From positions 216,516-280,515 of the forward strand of contig NZ_LMTI01000006.1 in NCBI RefSeq assembly GCF_001510665.1: a DNA stretch of 64,000 nucleotides, written 5' to 3'. The notes beneath the pieces are model-generated. The model worked only from the letters and a program-made list of their open reading frames with translations. It ran no database searches and was not told the DNA's origin. This document shows, one piece after another, positions 1 to 9,030 of the stretch (the first letter of the stretch is position 1; each line of letters starts with the position of its first letter). This DNA comes from Bacillus sp. FJAT-27445 (lineage in GTDB: Bacteria > Bacillota > Bacilli > Bacillales > Cytobacillaceae). Made by a program: the position numbers and the translations under genes.

Positions 1-324
1 GACTGGTCTTTAAGTAACAGAATCATTGCAAAATTCTATCACTCATGAGGAGGGATTTCCCTGGTTGGAGCGATTTATTCGGATCAAAACGGCTTCTCCG
101 AAAATCCAGCTTAAAACTGGCCCTTCGTTAACCTGATCTTCAACTTAATAGAAAATAGAAGCCAGGGTTCGCCTGGCTTCTGCGTTTTTGCAGGCTCCTG
201 TCGTAGTACCGGAGCGCCAAATAAATCAGTTCATCTTCTTTACGGAGAATTCTCTTCGAACTATCAAAGCGCCACCCCCTGGCGTGGGAAATTACTTGTC
301 GCATGGGCCCATTTTCCAAAAGAA
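1..324. other. left edge, mostly non-coding
   Basis: No complete gene is visible. Plus-strand frame 1 is open from base 1 to a TGA at 46-48, giving 15 residues (DWSLSNRIIAKFYHS), which could be the C-terminus of a gene cut by the window edge. That is weak evidence. The rest is intergenic and contains one clear terminator hairpin (157-189). Confidence 0.3.
157..189 (+). terminator. rho-independent terminator
   Basis: A perfect 10-bp stem, AGAAGCCAGG / CCTGGCTTCT, with a 5-nt loop is followed by GCGTTTTT. It would terminate a gene entering from the left. On the other strand the stem is followed by a T-rich run, so it may also serve the convergent DUF2269-like gene. Confidence 0.8.
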
Positions 325-777
325 TTAAAAGGGCTTGGTGACCATGAGGATGATAAGGATGATGGCGGCGGCGTGTGTGATTTGGTTGAGGCGGTCCATT
401 TGCCGGGCGATGGTGAGGTAGGCTTCGGGCAGGCCGTCTCCTTTGTGCGCGTCGAGGATTTGCTTTTGCTGCTTGATTTTTTTCGGGAGGATGCCGGCGA
501 CAATTGGCTGGACGGCAATATAGATGACGATGGAGGCGATGTACCAGAATTCCTTGAAAAGTTTCGGCTCCAGAGCGCCCAAGATGAGTCCGGTCAGCAG
601 GAGGGTGATGCTGCCAATTTTGGCTATTTTCTCGATTCCGTCCAGGACGCCGAAGGTAAATTGCGCTTGCATGGGGGTTTTCGGCTTTTTGGCGATTGCT
701 GGCAAGGCAAAGGTGGCTCCGATTCCGACTATCGCGGCAATTACGTGAATAAGGACGAGGAATTGATAAAAATCCAT
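325..777 (-). CDS. DUF2269-like integral membrane protein
   Basis: A 150-aa protein with four predicted membrane helices: near residues 5-25 (FLVLIHVIAAIVGIGATF), 54-72, 80-102 and the C-terminal end. A short polar loop with KKIKQQK lies between helices 3 and 4. Length, topology and the early LIHVIAA segment fit the DUF2269 family, whose function is unknown. I use the ATG at 777 rather than one 18 bases upstream because AGGAGG sits the right distance before MDFYQ. It is transcribed alone, convergent to the left edge and divergent from the small genes that follow. Confidence 0.75.
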   Translation of the reverse strand: MDFYQFLVLIHVIAAIVGIGATFALPAIAKKPKTPMQAQFTFGVLDGIEKIAKIGSITLLLTGLILGALEPKLFKEFWYIASIVIYIAVQPIVAGILPKKIKQQKQILDAHKGDGLPEAYLTIARQMDRLNQITHAAAIILIILMVTKPF

Positions 778-956
778 ATTTGTTCCTCCTAGCATTTTTT
801 ATTTGGTTGTTACCAAATTATGTTTGGGAATTGTGGAAAATAACGAAACGTTGTAAAAATAATTCGGCTGCCGGAAGACTTGCGGAAAACTCAATCTACT
901 CGACTGGACGGCGATAGTATACAATGGAACAAAATGGGATTATTGGAGGGATCCAA

Positions 957-1160
957 ATGTCTGAAAAGGAAAGGGAACGTCTTGAGAAGGAGATGAGGAA
1001 GGACCCCGGCTATACCTTCAATGAGGGAATGCGGCATGGTTTTACCGGTTCGCCGGGTGAATTTTTCCGCGGCGGCTGGAAACAGATTCTTTTTAATATA
1101 GCGGTACTGGCGTTTGTCATCCTAGCCTTTACTCTATTAATAAGGTGGTTTACTGGCTAA
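957..1160 (+). CDS. small single-pass membrane protein (DUF6366-like)
   Basis: A 67-aa protein. The N-terminal half is highly charged (MSEKERERLEKEMRKDPG), followed by a Gly/Phe-rich middle (GMRHGFTGSPGEFFRGG) and one C-terminal membrane helix. This arrangement resembles the DUF6366 group of small Bacillus proteins, but that assignment is from memory of the pattern only. The start at 957 is chosen because GGAGGG lies 8 bases upstream; an in-frame ATG at 924 has no good site. The stop codon overlaps the ATG of the next gene (TAATG), so the two are probably translationally coupled. Confidence 0.6.
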   Translation: MSEKERERLEKEMRKDPGYTFNEGMRHGFTGSPGEFFRGGWKQILFNIAVLAFVILAFTLLIRWFTG

Positions 1161-1720
1161 TGGTAAAAACGAAGGAGCTCAGCGGCGGACAAAAAGCCGT
1201 TTTAAAGGGGATTGCGGCAATCCTGCCGACGTTCATCTTAATCGAATTATTCATAAGGCTGTTCCCGTATACCGGCCTTGCACGCATTATTGCTATCCCT
1301 TGGATTCTTTGCATAAACGTTTCACTTGTAGGTGCGGCAATTTACTTCATCCGAAAAGGAACCGCCCTCGGCAGAAACAAACTAGTTTGGCCTGTGACAA
1401 TTCTACTTACACTTATCACAACGATCGTCTTTTACCCACAGGAAGGCAGTCCCCATGTAGCCGTTCAAATCCGGGACAGCCTCGCAGCGTTGAAGAATTA
1501 TAACGAGATCAAGCCGGAGGACATGGAAGAGGATGACGAGGAAAAATACGTCGTCGCACTCTATAAATTCCAGAAAGACATCCCGCTGGATGGAACTTTT
1601 TACCTTTATGGGCGTAAAGATGAGGAGGATGAGCAAATACATACTCTTGCTGATATCCCGCGCAAGCTGTACCCTCACCACAGGCTGATGTGGCGATATT
1701 TGGAGGCGAACTGGAATTGA
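1160..1720 (+). CDS. hypothetical membrane protein with soluble C-terminal domain
   Basis: A 186-aa protein. Three hydrophobic segments (about residues 20-38, 44-64 and 75-92) are followed by an acidic soluble region of about 90 residues that includes EDMEEDDEEKY and ends in EANWN. No family is recognised. The ATG at 1160 shares a base with the stop of the preceding small gene; an in-frame ATG at 1145 lies inside that gene and is less likely. The two genes probably form a small membrane-associated unit. Confidence 0.65.
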   Translation: MVKTKELSGGQKAVLKGIAAILPTFILIELFIRLFPYTGLARIIAIPWILCINVSLVGAAIYFIRKGTALGRNKLVWPVTILLTLITTIVFYPQEGSPHVAVQIRDSLAALKNYNEIKPEDMEEDDEEKYVVALYKFQKDIPLDGTFYLYGRKDEEDEQIHTLADIPRKLYPHHRLMWRYLEANWN

Positions 1721-1866
1721 GCCACGAAAAAGTTTGCCCCTTTTAAAAGTTTAGTAATATAACTTTTTCATCCTAGAAGGAAGTTACTGAGATTGAGGGA
1801 ATTCTTTCCCATTTCAAACTAATTAATATATTTATATAATTTAGTTTGAAAAGGGGGTTTTACATA

Positions 1867-3930
1867 ATGAGAAAGATTTCAATTTTATTCATGTCCTTGC
1901 TGTTGCTTGTGGCTCCTCTAACGGCGAATGCGGCGACCAGCAATGTGACAACGGTGGACAGGGCTATCGTACAAATGCAAAAAGCCTACCACCAGTACAG
2001 TGATGTGACGGCGACTGGAAAATTCGCCAACATCAATGATGTTTACAAGCAATACAACGCGGCCAAAGCGGCATATGCGAGCGCCAGGGCAGCTGTTGTG
2101 AAAAGCGGCGGAACGCAAAAGGCGTCCCTGCTTTTAAAATTGGATACGAACTACAAAACGTACATCACCGAACGGGTCATCCCGTACATTGACGCGTACA
2201 ACTACACGGTCAAAAACATCCAGGCGAATACGGCAGCGCTGCAGAAGAGCATCAATGCCGGAGACCTTGATGGCGTCCAGGAGTCCTACCACGAAATTTC
2301 TTACCAGCTGAAGGCGCGGACCGTCATCATTTACCGTGTATACGGCTTGACGACGCGGAACCTCTTCAAAACTTACAAGCAAGAGGCACAAGATCTCCGC
2401 GACAGCATGGTATACGATGTTTCCGTTGCCATGAAGCTTGACCAGCTCAACAAGCTGCTTGACGGAGGGCTCGCAGATTCGGAACTCGCTGACGCGAAAG
2501 ATGCGGCTGGCCAGGTGAACCAGTACCTGCCAAAGGTCAGCGGCACATTCAAGGCTAAGCTGACCGAGCAAGCCGATGTGATCATGCCGAAATACGAGGC
2601 AGTGCGCCCGGCGGTTGTGACAGGCGTGGCAGCAGTGAACGGAACTGTAACCGTTTCGCTGGATAAGCAAGTAACCGAAGTGCCTAAAGACCTTATTTTT
2701 GTAAAAAATGGCCAGGCCATCGAGCTTGCGGGTGACGCGATAACAGTTGAAGGGAACAAGTTAGTCGTTGCGGTCCCAAAGGTGGAGCGGACGACTGTGA
2801 AGCAGGAAATCATTTATGGAGTAAAGCTTGGCAGCGGTGAAGCTGTAAATGCTGCTACATTGGTGCTTGAAGCACTAGTGGCTCCGGAAACTCCGGTTTT
2901 AACCGGGATTGGCGGCGAGGTTGTGAAGTCGGCGACCCCAGCGGTTAATGCTGTGGAAGGCGTGAAGTACACGGCTGTCCTAAAAAAGGACGGGGTGGAA
3001 GTGAGCGGCTACACGCTCGGCACGGAAATCCTTGAAGAAGGCAAGTACGAATTGACTGTTACCGCCGAGCATGACGGGTTAACCTCATCGGCCACGGCAA
3101 CGTTTACAGTTGACACTACGCCACCAGCGGTTACGTTCGATGTGGCGGATGAAACAGTTTACGAGGGTGCCTATGTGGTCAATGGAACTGTGGAAGCTGG
3201 CGCATCGGTTACCGTAAACGGAGAAGCGGCAGCGGTTGATTCGGAAGGACATTTTACAAAGGAAATTACTTTGGCAGAAGGTGCGAACCGGATTGTTGTT
3301 GCAGCTGCGGACGCGGCAGGCAACACTACGGCAGAACTTGCCAAGGCTGTGACGTATGTTGTGAAAGTTTCCTCGGTCGGATTGCCACAGAGCGCGACTG
3401 TGAAAATTGGCGGCACGAAGCAGTTGAGCGCGGTTGTATCGCCGGCGAATGCGACGAACAAGACTGTTGTTTGGGAGACTTCGGACGCGGGTGTGTCGCT
3501 CGTCGATGAAAACGGGCTTGTGACAGGTGTCGCGGAAGGAACGGCGACCATCACAGCAACAGCAGACGGGAAAAGCGCGAGCACGGTTATCACTGTGAGC
3601 GACAGGCCGCAGCTTGTGCTGAACAGCTATCCATCGGTGCTCATCAACACCGTCATCCAGTCGCTGTCGATCAATGTGTACAGCCGTGACGAACAGGCTG
3701 TCACCGTCGAAAAGGTCGAGCTTTACGAAAAAGGCAAGCTCTACACAACGTATACGGCGTCTGAACTCGAAGCAGCCGGAATTGGAACAACCATCAATCC
3801 ATACTCAAGCTGGGGCTTCAGCGTCAATTTCAAATTCGGCATGTGGCTCGACAACAGCAAAACAATCACCACCGTAAAAACACAAAGCGGCAAAACCTTT
3901 GAATTTGAAACACCAATAAAATCACTATAA
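1867..3930 (+). CDS. secreted surface protein with helical N-terminus and Ig-like/BIG2 domains
   Basis: A 687-aa exported protein. Residues 1-23 form a signal peptide ending ANA-AT. Residues about 25-235 are Lys/Ala/Tyr-rich and helical, similar in character to the N-terminal cell-wall-binding region of SbsC-type S-layer proteins. Then come beta-rich Ig-like modules, one starting near TPPAVTFDV, and a typical BIG2 domain with VSSVGLPQSATVKIGG, PANATNKTVVWETSD and GVAEGTATITATADG. The last 100 residues are unassigned. There is no LPXTG motif and no SLH domain, so attachment would rest on the helical region. The ATG at 1867 has an AAAGGGGG site; an upstream in-frame ATG at 1846 has none. It is likely structural or adhesive at the cell surface. 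Confidence 0.75.
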   Translation: MRKISILFMSLLLLVAPLTANAATSNVTTVDRAIVQMQKAYHQYSDVTATGKFANINDVYKQYNAAKAAYASARAAVVKSGGTQKASLLLKLDTNYKTYITERVIPYIDAYNYTVKNIQANTAALQKSINAGDLDGVQESYHEISYQLKARTVIIYRVYGLTTRNLFKTYKQEAQDLRDSMVYDVSVAMKLDQLNKLLDGGLADSELADAKDAAGQVNQYLPKVSGTFKAKLTEQADVIMPKYEAVRPAVVTGVAAVNGTVTVSLDKQVTEVPKDLIFVKNGQAIELAGDAITVEGNKLVVAVPKVERTTVKQEIIYGVKLGSGEAVNAATLVLEALVAPETPVLTGIGGEVVKSATPAVNAVEGVKYTAVLKKDGVEVSGYTLGTEILEEGKYELTVTAEHDGLTSSATATFTVDTTPPAVTFDVADETVYEGAYVVNGTVEAGASVTVNGEAAAVDSEGHFTKEITLAEGANRIVVAAADAAGNTTAELAKAVTYVVKVSSVGLPQSATVKIGGTKQLSAVVSPANATNKTVVWETSDAGVSLVDENGLVTGVAEGTATITATADGKSASTVITVSDRPQLVLNSYPSVLINTVIQSLSINVYSRDEQAVTVEKVELYEKGKLYTTYTASELEAAGIGTTINPYSSWGFSVNFKFGMWLDNSKTITTVKTQSGKTFEFETPIKSL

Positions 3931-4140
3931 AAAAGTGCCTATCACTACTAGATAGACATTTGAAAAAGCAGATTGGGAGTTAATCCTGGTCTGCTTTTTT
4001 TTTCTAAGTAATGCCTTAGTTTGGCGGATCCTAAAAACCTCTCCAGATATCCCGTTTGCCCTCATGTATCTTTCAAGGTACCGCCGCTGTTTTTTCACAT
4101 CAGGGAATTGTTTGTATGGCTCCGTACTGATAAAATAGAT
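3925..4140 (-). pseudogene. possible gene remnant, N-terminus missing
   Basis: The reverse strand is open from a TAA at 4143-4141 to a TAG at 3927-3925. About 40 residues of the open stretch have protein-like composition (TEPYKQFPDVKKQRRYLERY, then MRANGISGEVFRIRQTKALL). There is no usable start before the internal Met and no ribosome binding site. The 3' part runs through the terminator of the surface-protein gene, so it looks like a truncated relic. The family is not recognised. It could also be chance. Confidence 0.3.
3963..4003 (+). terminator. rho-independent terminator of the surface-protein gene
   Basis: AAAAAGCAGA and TCTGCTTTTT form a 10-bp stem around a 17-nt loop, followed by a run of nine T. 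Confidence 0.8.
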
Positions 4141-4203
4141 TTAATAAGAGGAAAATGTCACACATTGTTATATTTAGTTATTTTTTGCAAAGGAAAATAA
4201 ACT

Positions 4204-4659
4204 ATGAAACTATCTTCTATTCTAAAATCACAGCAAGGGTTTTCATTGATAGAAATATTGGCTGCGATGATGATTCTCACTATTATCATCGTTTCCATGC
4301 TACCTATGTTTGCTCAATCTTCGCGTTCCAATACTTTTTCAAAAAACATGATTGATGCAACGTATGTGGCTGAAGCGCATATGGAGACTGTTTACAACGT
4401 GATTTCGACGGTACCTTCGCTCGATAGCGCGGAGAAATCACTGAAAGATGCCCCTTATGGCTATACACCAACAACGAGAGATTGTCCAACCGACAGCAAG
4501 TGTTTTGAAAAAACTGGCGGCGGACATTACACTTTCATCCAGATAACCAATTCAGTAAGCTCGAAAGAATTGGCCAAAGTTAAGGTGAAAGTGTATAAGG
4601 ATTCTACTAAAGCCGTTAAGGAAGCACAAATGGAAACTTTACTAACCTGGAACCAATAG
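4204..4659 (+). CDS. type IV pilin-like protein (prepilin N-terminal motif)
   Basis: A 151-aa protein with a class III prepilin signal: a basic leader (MKLSSILKSQQ), then G-FSLIEILAAMMI with Phe at +1 and Glu at +5, and a hydrophobic helix of about 20 residues. A prepilin peptidase would cut after the Gly. The C-terminal globular part contains a Cys pair (DCPTDSKCFEKTGGG) that could form a disulfide. This is the first of three adjacent pilin-like genes (PilV-, PilW- and PilX-like order). No ATPase, platform protein or peptidase is present in the window, so assembly would need machinery encoded elsewhere, such as the competence or another Tfp system. Confidence 0.75.
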   Translation: MKLSSILKSQQGFSLIEILAAMMILTIIIVSMLPMFAQSSRSNTFSKNMIDATYVAEAHMETVYNVISTVPSLDSAEKSLKDAPYGYTPTTRDCPTDSKCFEKTGGGHYTFIQITNSVSSKELAKVKVKVYKDSTKAVKEAQMETLLTWNQ

Positions 4660-4670
4660 GAGGCTTCAAC

Positions 4671-5087
4671 ATGCTGAAAAATCAGAAAGGCATGTCTTTG
4701 GCAGAGGTGCTGGCAGGTGTTGCGCTCCTCTCACTTATCCTTCTGCTTGGCAGCTCGGTTTTCCTTTTTGGACAAAAACAGGCCATCAATCAAACCGCGC
4801 AAGTTCAAAATCAAGCCGATGTCCGCCTTGGTCTGAATATTATCACAAAAGAGATCAGGAAGGCATCAAGCGTGAACGTAAACAGCAATGTCCTGACGAT
4901 TAATGATACAGACATTTATAAACTTGAAAACGGAAATGTTACAAAAAATGGTCATCCGATCATTACCAGCCTCAAGGATTTCAAAATCCAAATGACTGAC
5001 AATAAAGTTACGATATCAATGTCCGCAAACAACACTCCGAACAATCCACAGACAACGTTATCAACGACGATTTATATCCGAAAATAG
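4671..5087 (+). CDS. type IV pilin-like protein (PilW-type minor pilin)
   Basis: A 138-aa protein with leader MLKNQK and cleavage motif G-MSLAEVLAGVALLSLILLL, with Glu at +5 and a hydrophobic helix. The rest is a short beta-rich head (NVLTINDTDIYKLENG, TTLSTTIYIRK) typical of minor pseudopilins. It starts 11 bases after the preceding pilin gene behind AGGAGG and is followed 15 bases later by the third gene, so the three are co-transcribed. Confidence 0.75.
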   Translation: MLKNQKGMSLAEVLAGVALLSLILLLGSSVFLFGQKQAINQTAQVQNQADVRLGLNIITKEIRKASSVNVNSNVLTINDTDIYKLENGNVTKNGHPIITSLKDFKIQMTDNKVTISMSANNTPNNPQTTLSTTIYIRK

Positions 5088-5102
5088 GAAAGCTAACCGG
5101 AA

Positions 5103-6473
5103 ATGAGTGAGACCGTGAGACAAGCAAAGGCAATTTTAAAAAATGAAAAGGGCATGGCAATGGTGTTGGTTCTGCTTGTTTTGGTTGTTATTGTTATTAT
5201 GGGGCTCAGCATGATGGCGATGGCGGCGAACAATATGAGGATGGGCACGGTCGAGCGCAGCTACCAGTCCGCTTATTACATTGCGGAAGCGGGTGCGACG
5301 GCCAGATTGAACGAGATGAGTCCGGCTATCAGAGCGGTATATAAGAATGCAGCGACACGGGATAGTTTTTTTAGTGGAATCGATTCGGCCCTTGAACTTG
5401 GCGTGGAGAAATCCTATACAGATTTCGAGGAGTCATTCGGTGATAAGCCGGTCGCGAAAGTGAAGATAGAAAAGCTGGCTAGCGATACAATCATTTCCTA
5501 TACAATGGACTATAAAATTACTTCTACCGGAATGATTAATAACCGGAAGAGGACGGTTTCAAGGGTTGTCCACGTATCATGGAAGCCGAAGAGTGTTGTA
5601 AACATCCCGGCGGACACCGTCCTTTTCGGAAAAGATAGCATTGTAATTTCAAACACCCCCATCGACGGGAGTATCGCTACCAATGCTACAAAGGAAAGCG
5701 GAAATGTAAAAATTAATGGTAATGAAGTAAATATTAGTGATAGTAAAGTAAAATACGATGCCAAAACGCCCGTCAACCTTCCACCATTCCCGGGCTTTTC
5801 GGTGCCTAACACTGCCGTTAATTTTTCAGGTAATCTATTAAAAATGAATCGGGATATGGTGTTCAAAACATTTTCGGTGAATAGTTTAACCCCGTTGACC
5901 ATCGATGTGGGTGATTATAACCGCAATCTTGTTGTACAGAATTTGGATATCCAACAAAATGGACAAATTACCATTATCGGAAAAGGAAAACTGTCCATAT
6001 TTGCTGAAAATATTAAGCTGGGTAGTGGCTCAGTGATTAATACGGGCAAGGATTTGAGCAAGCTTTATTTATTTTTGAAAGGTCCGGGGACGTCGCTGGA
6101 CAACGGTTTAATTTACGGTTCGATGTACGCGAATGATTTGCAACTATCAAAAAATGCCAATTTGGCAGTAAGTGTTACGACGGGAGTGCAGGGACACATC
6201 ATCACCGGGGGAACATCGGGGATCAAGCTAAGCGGAAGTCCGATTCTTTATCCAAGGATGATTTATGCACCAAGTGCAACTGTAGACTTAGACGCTACGT
6301 TTACCGGCTCAATCATTGCGAACAAAATAATTTCCAACGGTGCAAATAAAACCGGAAAATACGAATACGTCCAAATCAATTACGAAAATTCACCGATCTA
6401 TGTTGACACTGGCGGGAACGATACCCCCGTCCAGGACAGCATCGTCATCGACCCAATCCGGGAAACCAACTAG
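5103..6473 (+). CDS. PilX N-terminal-type protein with large beta-solenoid-like C-terminus
   Basis: A 456-aa protein. The N-terminus has a basic leader, GMAMVLVLLVLVVIVIMGLS as membrane helix, then SYQSAYYIAEAGA, the classic PilX-type segment (Tyr-IAEAG). The remaining 300 residues are Gly/Asn/Ser/Ile-rich with short repeated strands (GNVKINGNEVNISDSKVK, QNGQITIIGKGKLSIFAEN, GSGSVINTGKDLS), which suggests a beta-helix like those in DUF7305-type or bactofilin-like heads. This would be the large tip component of the pilin trio, plausibly an adhesin. It is the last gene of the operon, followed by a strong terminator. Confidence 0.7.
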   Translation: MSETVRQAKAILKNEKGMAMVLVLLVLVVIVIMGLSMMAMAANNMRMGTVERSYQSAYYIAEAGATARLNEMSPAIRAVYKNAATRDSFFSGIDSALELGVEKSYTDFEESFGDKPVAKVKIEKLASDTIISYTMDYKITSTGMINNRKRTVSRVVHVSWKPKSVVNIPADTVLFGKDSIVISNTPIDGSIATNATKESGNVKINGNEVNISDSKVKYDAKTPVNLPPFPGFSVPNTAVNFSGNLLKMNRDMVFKTFSVNSLTPLTIDVGDYNRNLVVQNLDIQQNGQITIIGKGKLSIFAENIKLGSGSVINTGKDLSKLYLFLKGPGTSLDNGLIYGSMYANDLQLSKNANLAVSVTTGVQGHIITGGTSGIKLSGSPILYPRMIYAPSATVDLDATFTGSIIANKIISNGANKTGKYEYVQINYENSPIYVDTGGNDTPVQDSIVIDPIRETN

Positions 6474-6487
6474 AGTACAAACAATAG

Positions 6488-6525
6488 AAAAAGGCTGCTG
6501 AAGCAAAATGCTCAGCAGCCTTTTT
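6488..6525 (+). terminator. terminator of the pilin-like operon
   Basis: GGCTGCTGA and TCAGCAGCC form a 9-bp stem preceded by A5 and followed by T5, so it could act in both directions. Confidence 0.85.
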
Positions 6526-6875
6526 CATTCATCAGATGCCAGGCCCATTCCGACATGCTTTTCCCCGATTCGGTGCCTGGATGTTCATCTCTGTCATGCA
6601 AGATTGCTTGGAGGGGTAAACTATTTTAGTAAATAAAAAATTATTTTTCTACGTTTACGACCTGTGTTTTTTACCAATTTTGAATTGATTGACTATTGTT
6701 GTTTTGCGCTATACATTGGGTTTTTCTTGTTGGCTGACTGGAAAATGCTAACCTAAATACAAACGATTTTTATTCTAAAAACCAAAATATTCGTATTGAC
6801 GGCATGTCTATGTTTGACTAAGATATTGTAGTAATAAATAATTATACTCCACGAGTGAACGGGGGCGTTTGTGAA
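6526..6875. other. intergenic region upstream of the M20/DUF3100 operon
   Basis: No gene was found. The left part has short imperfect GC-rich repeats (GCCAGGC..., GTGCCTGG). The rest is AT-rich and contains the promoter described at 6796-6824. Confidence 0.6.
6796..6824 (+). promoter_or_regulatory. sigma-A-type promoter for the M20/DUF3100 operon
   Basis: TTGACG at 6796-6801 and TAAGAT at 6819-6824 are separated by exactly 17 bases. Transcription would begin near 6831, about 45 bases before the start codon. Confidence 0.65.
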
Positions 6876-8132
6876 ATGTTATTCAAAAAGCAATATCAGG
6901 ATATCGCGGAGCTGTCGAAAAAGATCTTCCAGAACCCCGAGCTAGGCTACAAGGAGTTCGAAACGAAAATGACCGTCAGGGATTTTTTGCAGAAAATCAA
7001 TCCCGACATTGAGATTGAGGAATTCAGTACCACTGGCCTGAAAACCTCGCTAGGAACCCAAACTGGCCTGAACATTGCGTTCATTGCCGAGCTGGACGCC
7101 GTCTATGCGCCAAGCCACAAGTGGTCAAATCCGGAAACCGGCGCGGCCCACAACTGCGGACACTACACACAGGTTGGCATTGCGCTCGCGCTGTACAGCT
7201 ACCTTTACCAGACGGAAGCGTACAAAAATTACGATTTCAAAATAACGTTCGTGTTCGTTCCAGCCGAGGAATACCTCGACCTGGCGTATCGCGCAAAACT
7301 TGTAGCTGATAAGACAATCAGTTATTACGGCGGCAAGCCGGAAGCGATGAAGCTGGGCGTGTTCGATGATATTGACCTTGGAATTTGTGTCCATGCGATG
7401 GGCGGCGAATTCCCGGAGCGAACGATTGAAGTCAACTGCGACCTGGCCGGCTTTTTATACAAAAAATACATATTCAAAGGTAAGGCGACCCATGCCGGGT
7501 TCGATCCTTTTTCGGCTAAAAATGCTTATAGCATGTCCACACTTTTTAATGTGGCACTGGGACTTAGCCGCCAGCAGCTCAGGGACGATGAAATGGTGCG
7601 GATTAATCCGATTGTGATGGAATCCGACATGTCCACCAATGTCATCCCGAATCAGATTACAGTGGGCAGCGATGTTAGGACCCAATCGGTTGACTACATG
7701 AAAGAGGTCGTCAAGCGGATGGATGACGCGGCGATCGGCAGTGCCCGCGCGCTTCAGGGGGAAGTCGAGATTGAAACGCAAATGGGTTACCTGCCTTTCG
7801 TCCAGGACCGCTACTTGAACGAGTTCGTCATTAGCGCATTTGAAAAAAACGATGAAATTGCCGCGATCAAAAACAACAATCCAATCAGTGCTGCCGGCGA
7901 TATCGGGGACCTTTCCTACCTGTTCCCGTGCATCCAGGTCGGGTACAGCGGATTTACCGGTACGATCCATGGCGATGATTTTATAGATATCGATCCGGAA
8001 TACATTTTTGAGGTGTTCCCAAGGTTCATGGCCCAGGTACTCGAGGAAATGGACGGGAAAATTGACCGCGGGAAGCTGTACAAGCGTTCCTTCGCGGACT
8101 ACGAAAAATTGCTAGCGACGATTTTGGAATAG
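6876..8132 (+). CDS. M20 family metallo-amidohydrolase
   Basis: A 418-aa cytosolic zinc-dependent hydrolase of the M20 (AbgB/aminoacylase-like) family. Visible motifs are the first metal region AELDAVY followed by HNCGH, the general-base segment PAEEY, a further HAMGG, and a dimerisation-domain segment with KATHAGFDPF and VIPNQITVGSDVRT. The family cleaves N-acyl or peptide bonds of small molecules; the substrate here is unknown. The ATG at 6876 has GGGGG 11 bases upstream. It is followed 109 bases later by a DUF3100 membrane protein and a small partner, so it likely processes a compound imported by them. Confidence 0.85.
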   Translation: MLFKKQYQDIAELSKKIFQNPELGYKEFETKMTVRDFLQKINPDIEIEEFSTTGLKTSLGTQTGLNIAFIAELDAVYAPSHKWSNPETGAAHNCGHYTQVGIALALYSYLYQTEAYKNYDFKITFVFVPAEEYLDLAYRAKLVADKTISYYGGKPEAMKLGVFDDIDLGICVHAMGGEFPERTIEVNCDLAGFLYKKYIFKGKATHAGFDPFSAKNAYSMSTLFNVALGLSRQQLRDDEMVRINPIVMESDMSTNVIPNQITVGSDVRTQSVDYMKEVVKRMDDAAIGSARALQGEVEIETQMGYLPFVQDRYLNEFVISAFEKNDEIAAIKNNNPISAAGDIGDLSYLFPCIQVGYSGFTGTIHGDDFIDIDPEYIFEVFPRFMAQVLEEMDGKIDRGKLYKRSFADYEKLLATILE

Positions 8133-8241
8133 GGGACTGGATATGTTACCGGGCCGTTGGATGGCAAATCCAGTCGGCCGTGGCACCTAAACCCCAATCC
8201 CTGACCTTTAATAAAACTAACCACAACAGGAGAGGCTGACT

Positions 8242-9030
8242 ATGAAATCGAAATTTATTTATTTACTCGTATTTGTCCTGCTTGTCATCACTGCCGCTGA
8301 ATTTATTGGTTTCCAGGCAATTACGATTGGAACTTTCAAAATCGGCCTATTGCCGCTAGTGTTTGCCATCCTGATTACAATGGTTTTGGGGATGCCTGTG
8401 TTTCGAAAGGGAATTTTAAAGAATATCTACAGCCGGGAGAATGTCCTGTTTTCCAGCAAGTATTTGATATTCATCATGCTTCCGTTAATGGCGAGATATG
8501 GGGCGGATGTTGCGCCGCATCTGCAGGAAATTCTTAAGCTTGGCTGGATTTTTCTTATCCAGGAGCTTGGGAATTTGGGGACAGTCATTCTTGGGCTGCC
8601 GGTTGCGCTGTTTCTCGGTCTACGGCGAGAAGCCATTGGTTCGACTCTCGGGCTTGGCCGTGAAGGAGAGCTTGCGTATATTACCGAAAAATATACGCTT
8701 GAGTCACCTGAAGGGCGCGGGGTATTGTCGCTCTATATCATTGGCACGCTGTTTGGCGCGATTTTCTTCAGCATCCTGGCGCCGATCCTGCTTGACCTTG
8801 GCTTCCGCGTCGAGGCACTCGCGATTGCTTCGGGCATGGGCTCGGCAAGCATGATGACAGCATCGTCCTCGAGCCTAGTCGCAAGGATGCCAGAATTGCA
8901 AAGCACTATTTTGGCATACGCATCCGCGAGCCAGCTTTTGACCAGCTTCCTCGGGACGTTCACAATGGTCTTCCTTGCCGTTCCGCTGCAGCGCTTCATG
9001 TACCGTCTATTTGTAAGGGGTGAAAAATAA
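8242..9030 (+). CDS. DUF3100 family membrane protein
   Basis: A 262-aa very hydrophobic protein with about seven or eight membrane helices. Characteristic features are PLVFAILITMVLGM early, the central IQELGNLGTVILGLPVALFL, LGREGELAYITEKYTLES, and a late glycine/serine-rich GMGSASMMTASSSSLVAR that could line a transport path. It matches my memory of DUF3100, a family of uncharacterised membrane proteins often beside M20 hydrolases. It starts 109 bases after the hydrolase behind AGGAG, and its stop overlaps the next start. It is inferred to be a permease component for the amide substrate of the M20 enzyme. Confidence 0.75.
   Translation: MKSKFIYLLVFVLLVITAAEFIGFQAITIGTFKIGLLPLVFAILITMVLGMPVFRKGILKNIYSRENVLFSSKYLIFIMLPLMARYGADVAPHLQEILKLGWIFLIQELGNLGTVILGLPVALFLGLRREAIGSTLGLGREGELAYITEKYTLESPEGRGVLSLYIIGTLFGAIFFSILAPILLDLGFRVEALAIASGMGSASMMTASSSSLVARMPELQSTILAYASASQLLTSFLGTFTMVFLAVPLQRFMYRLFVRGEK

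Noticed and set aside
2134-2670. 178-codon reverse-strand frame
   Set aside because: Antisense shadow of the surface-protein gene, Cys/His/Arg-rich composition without a start signal.
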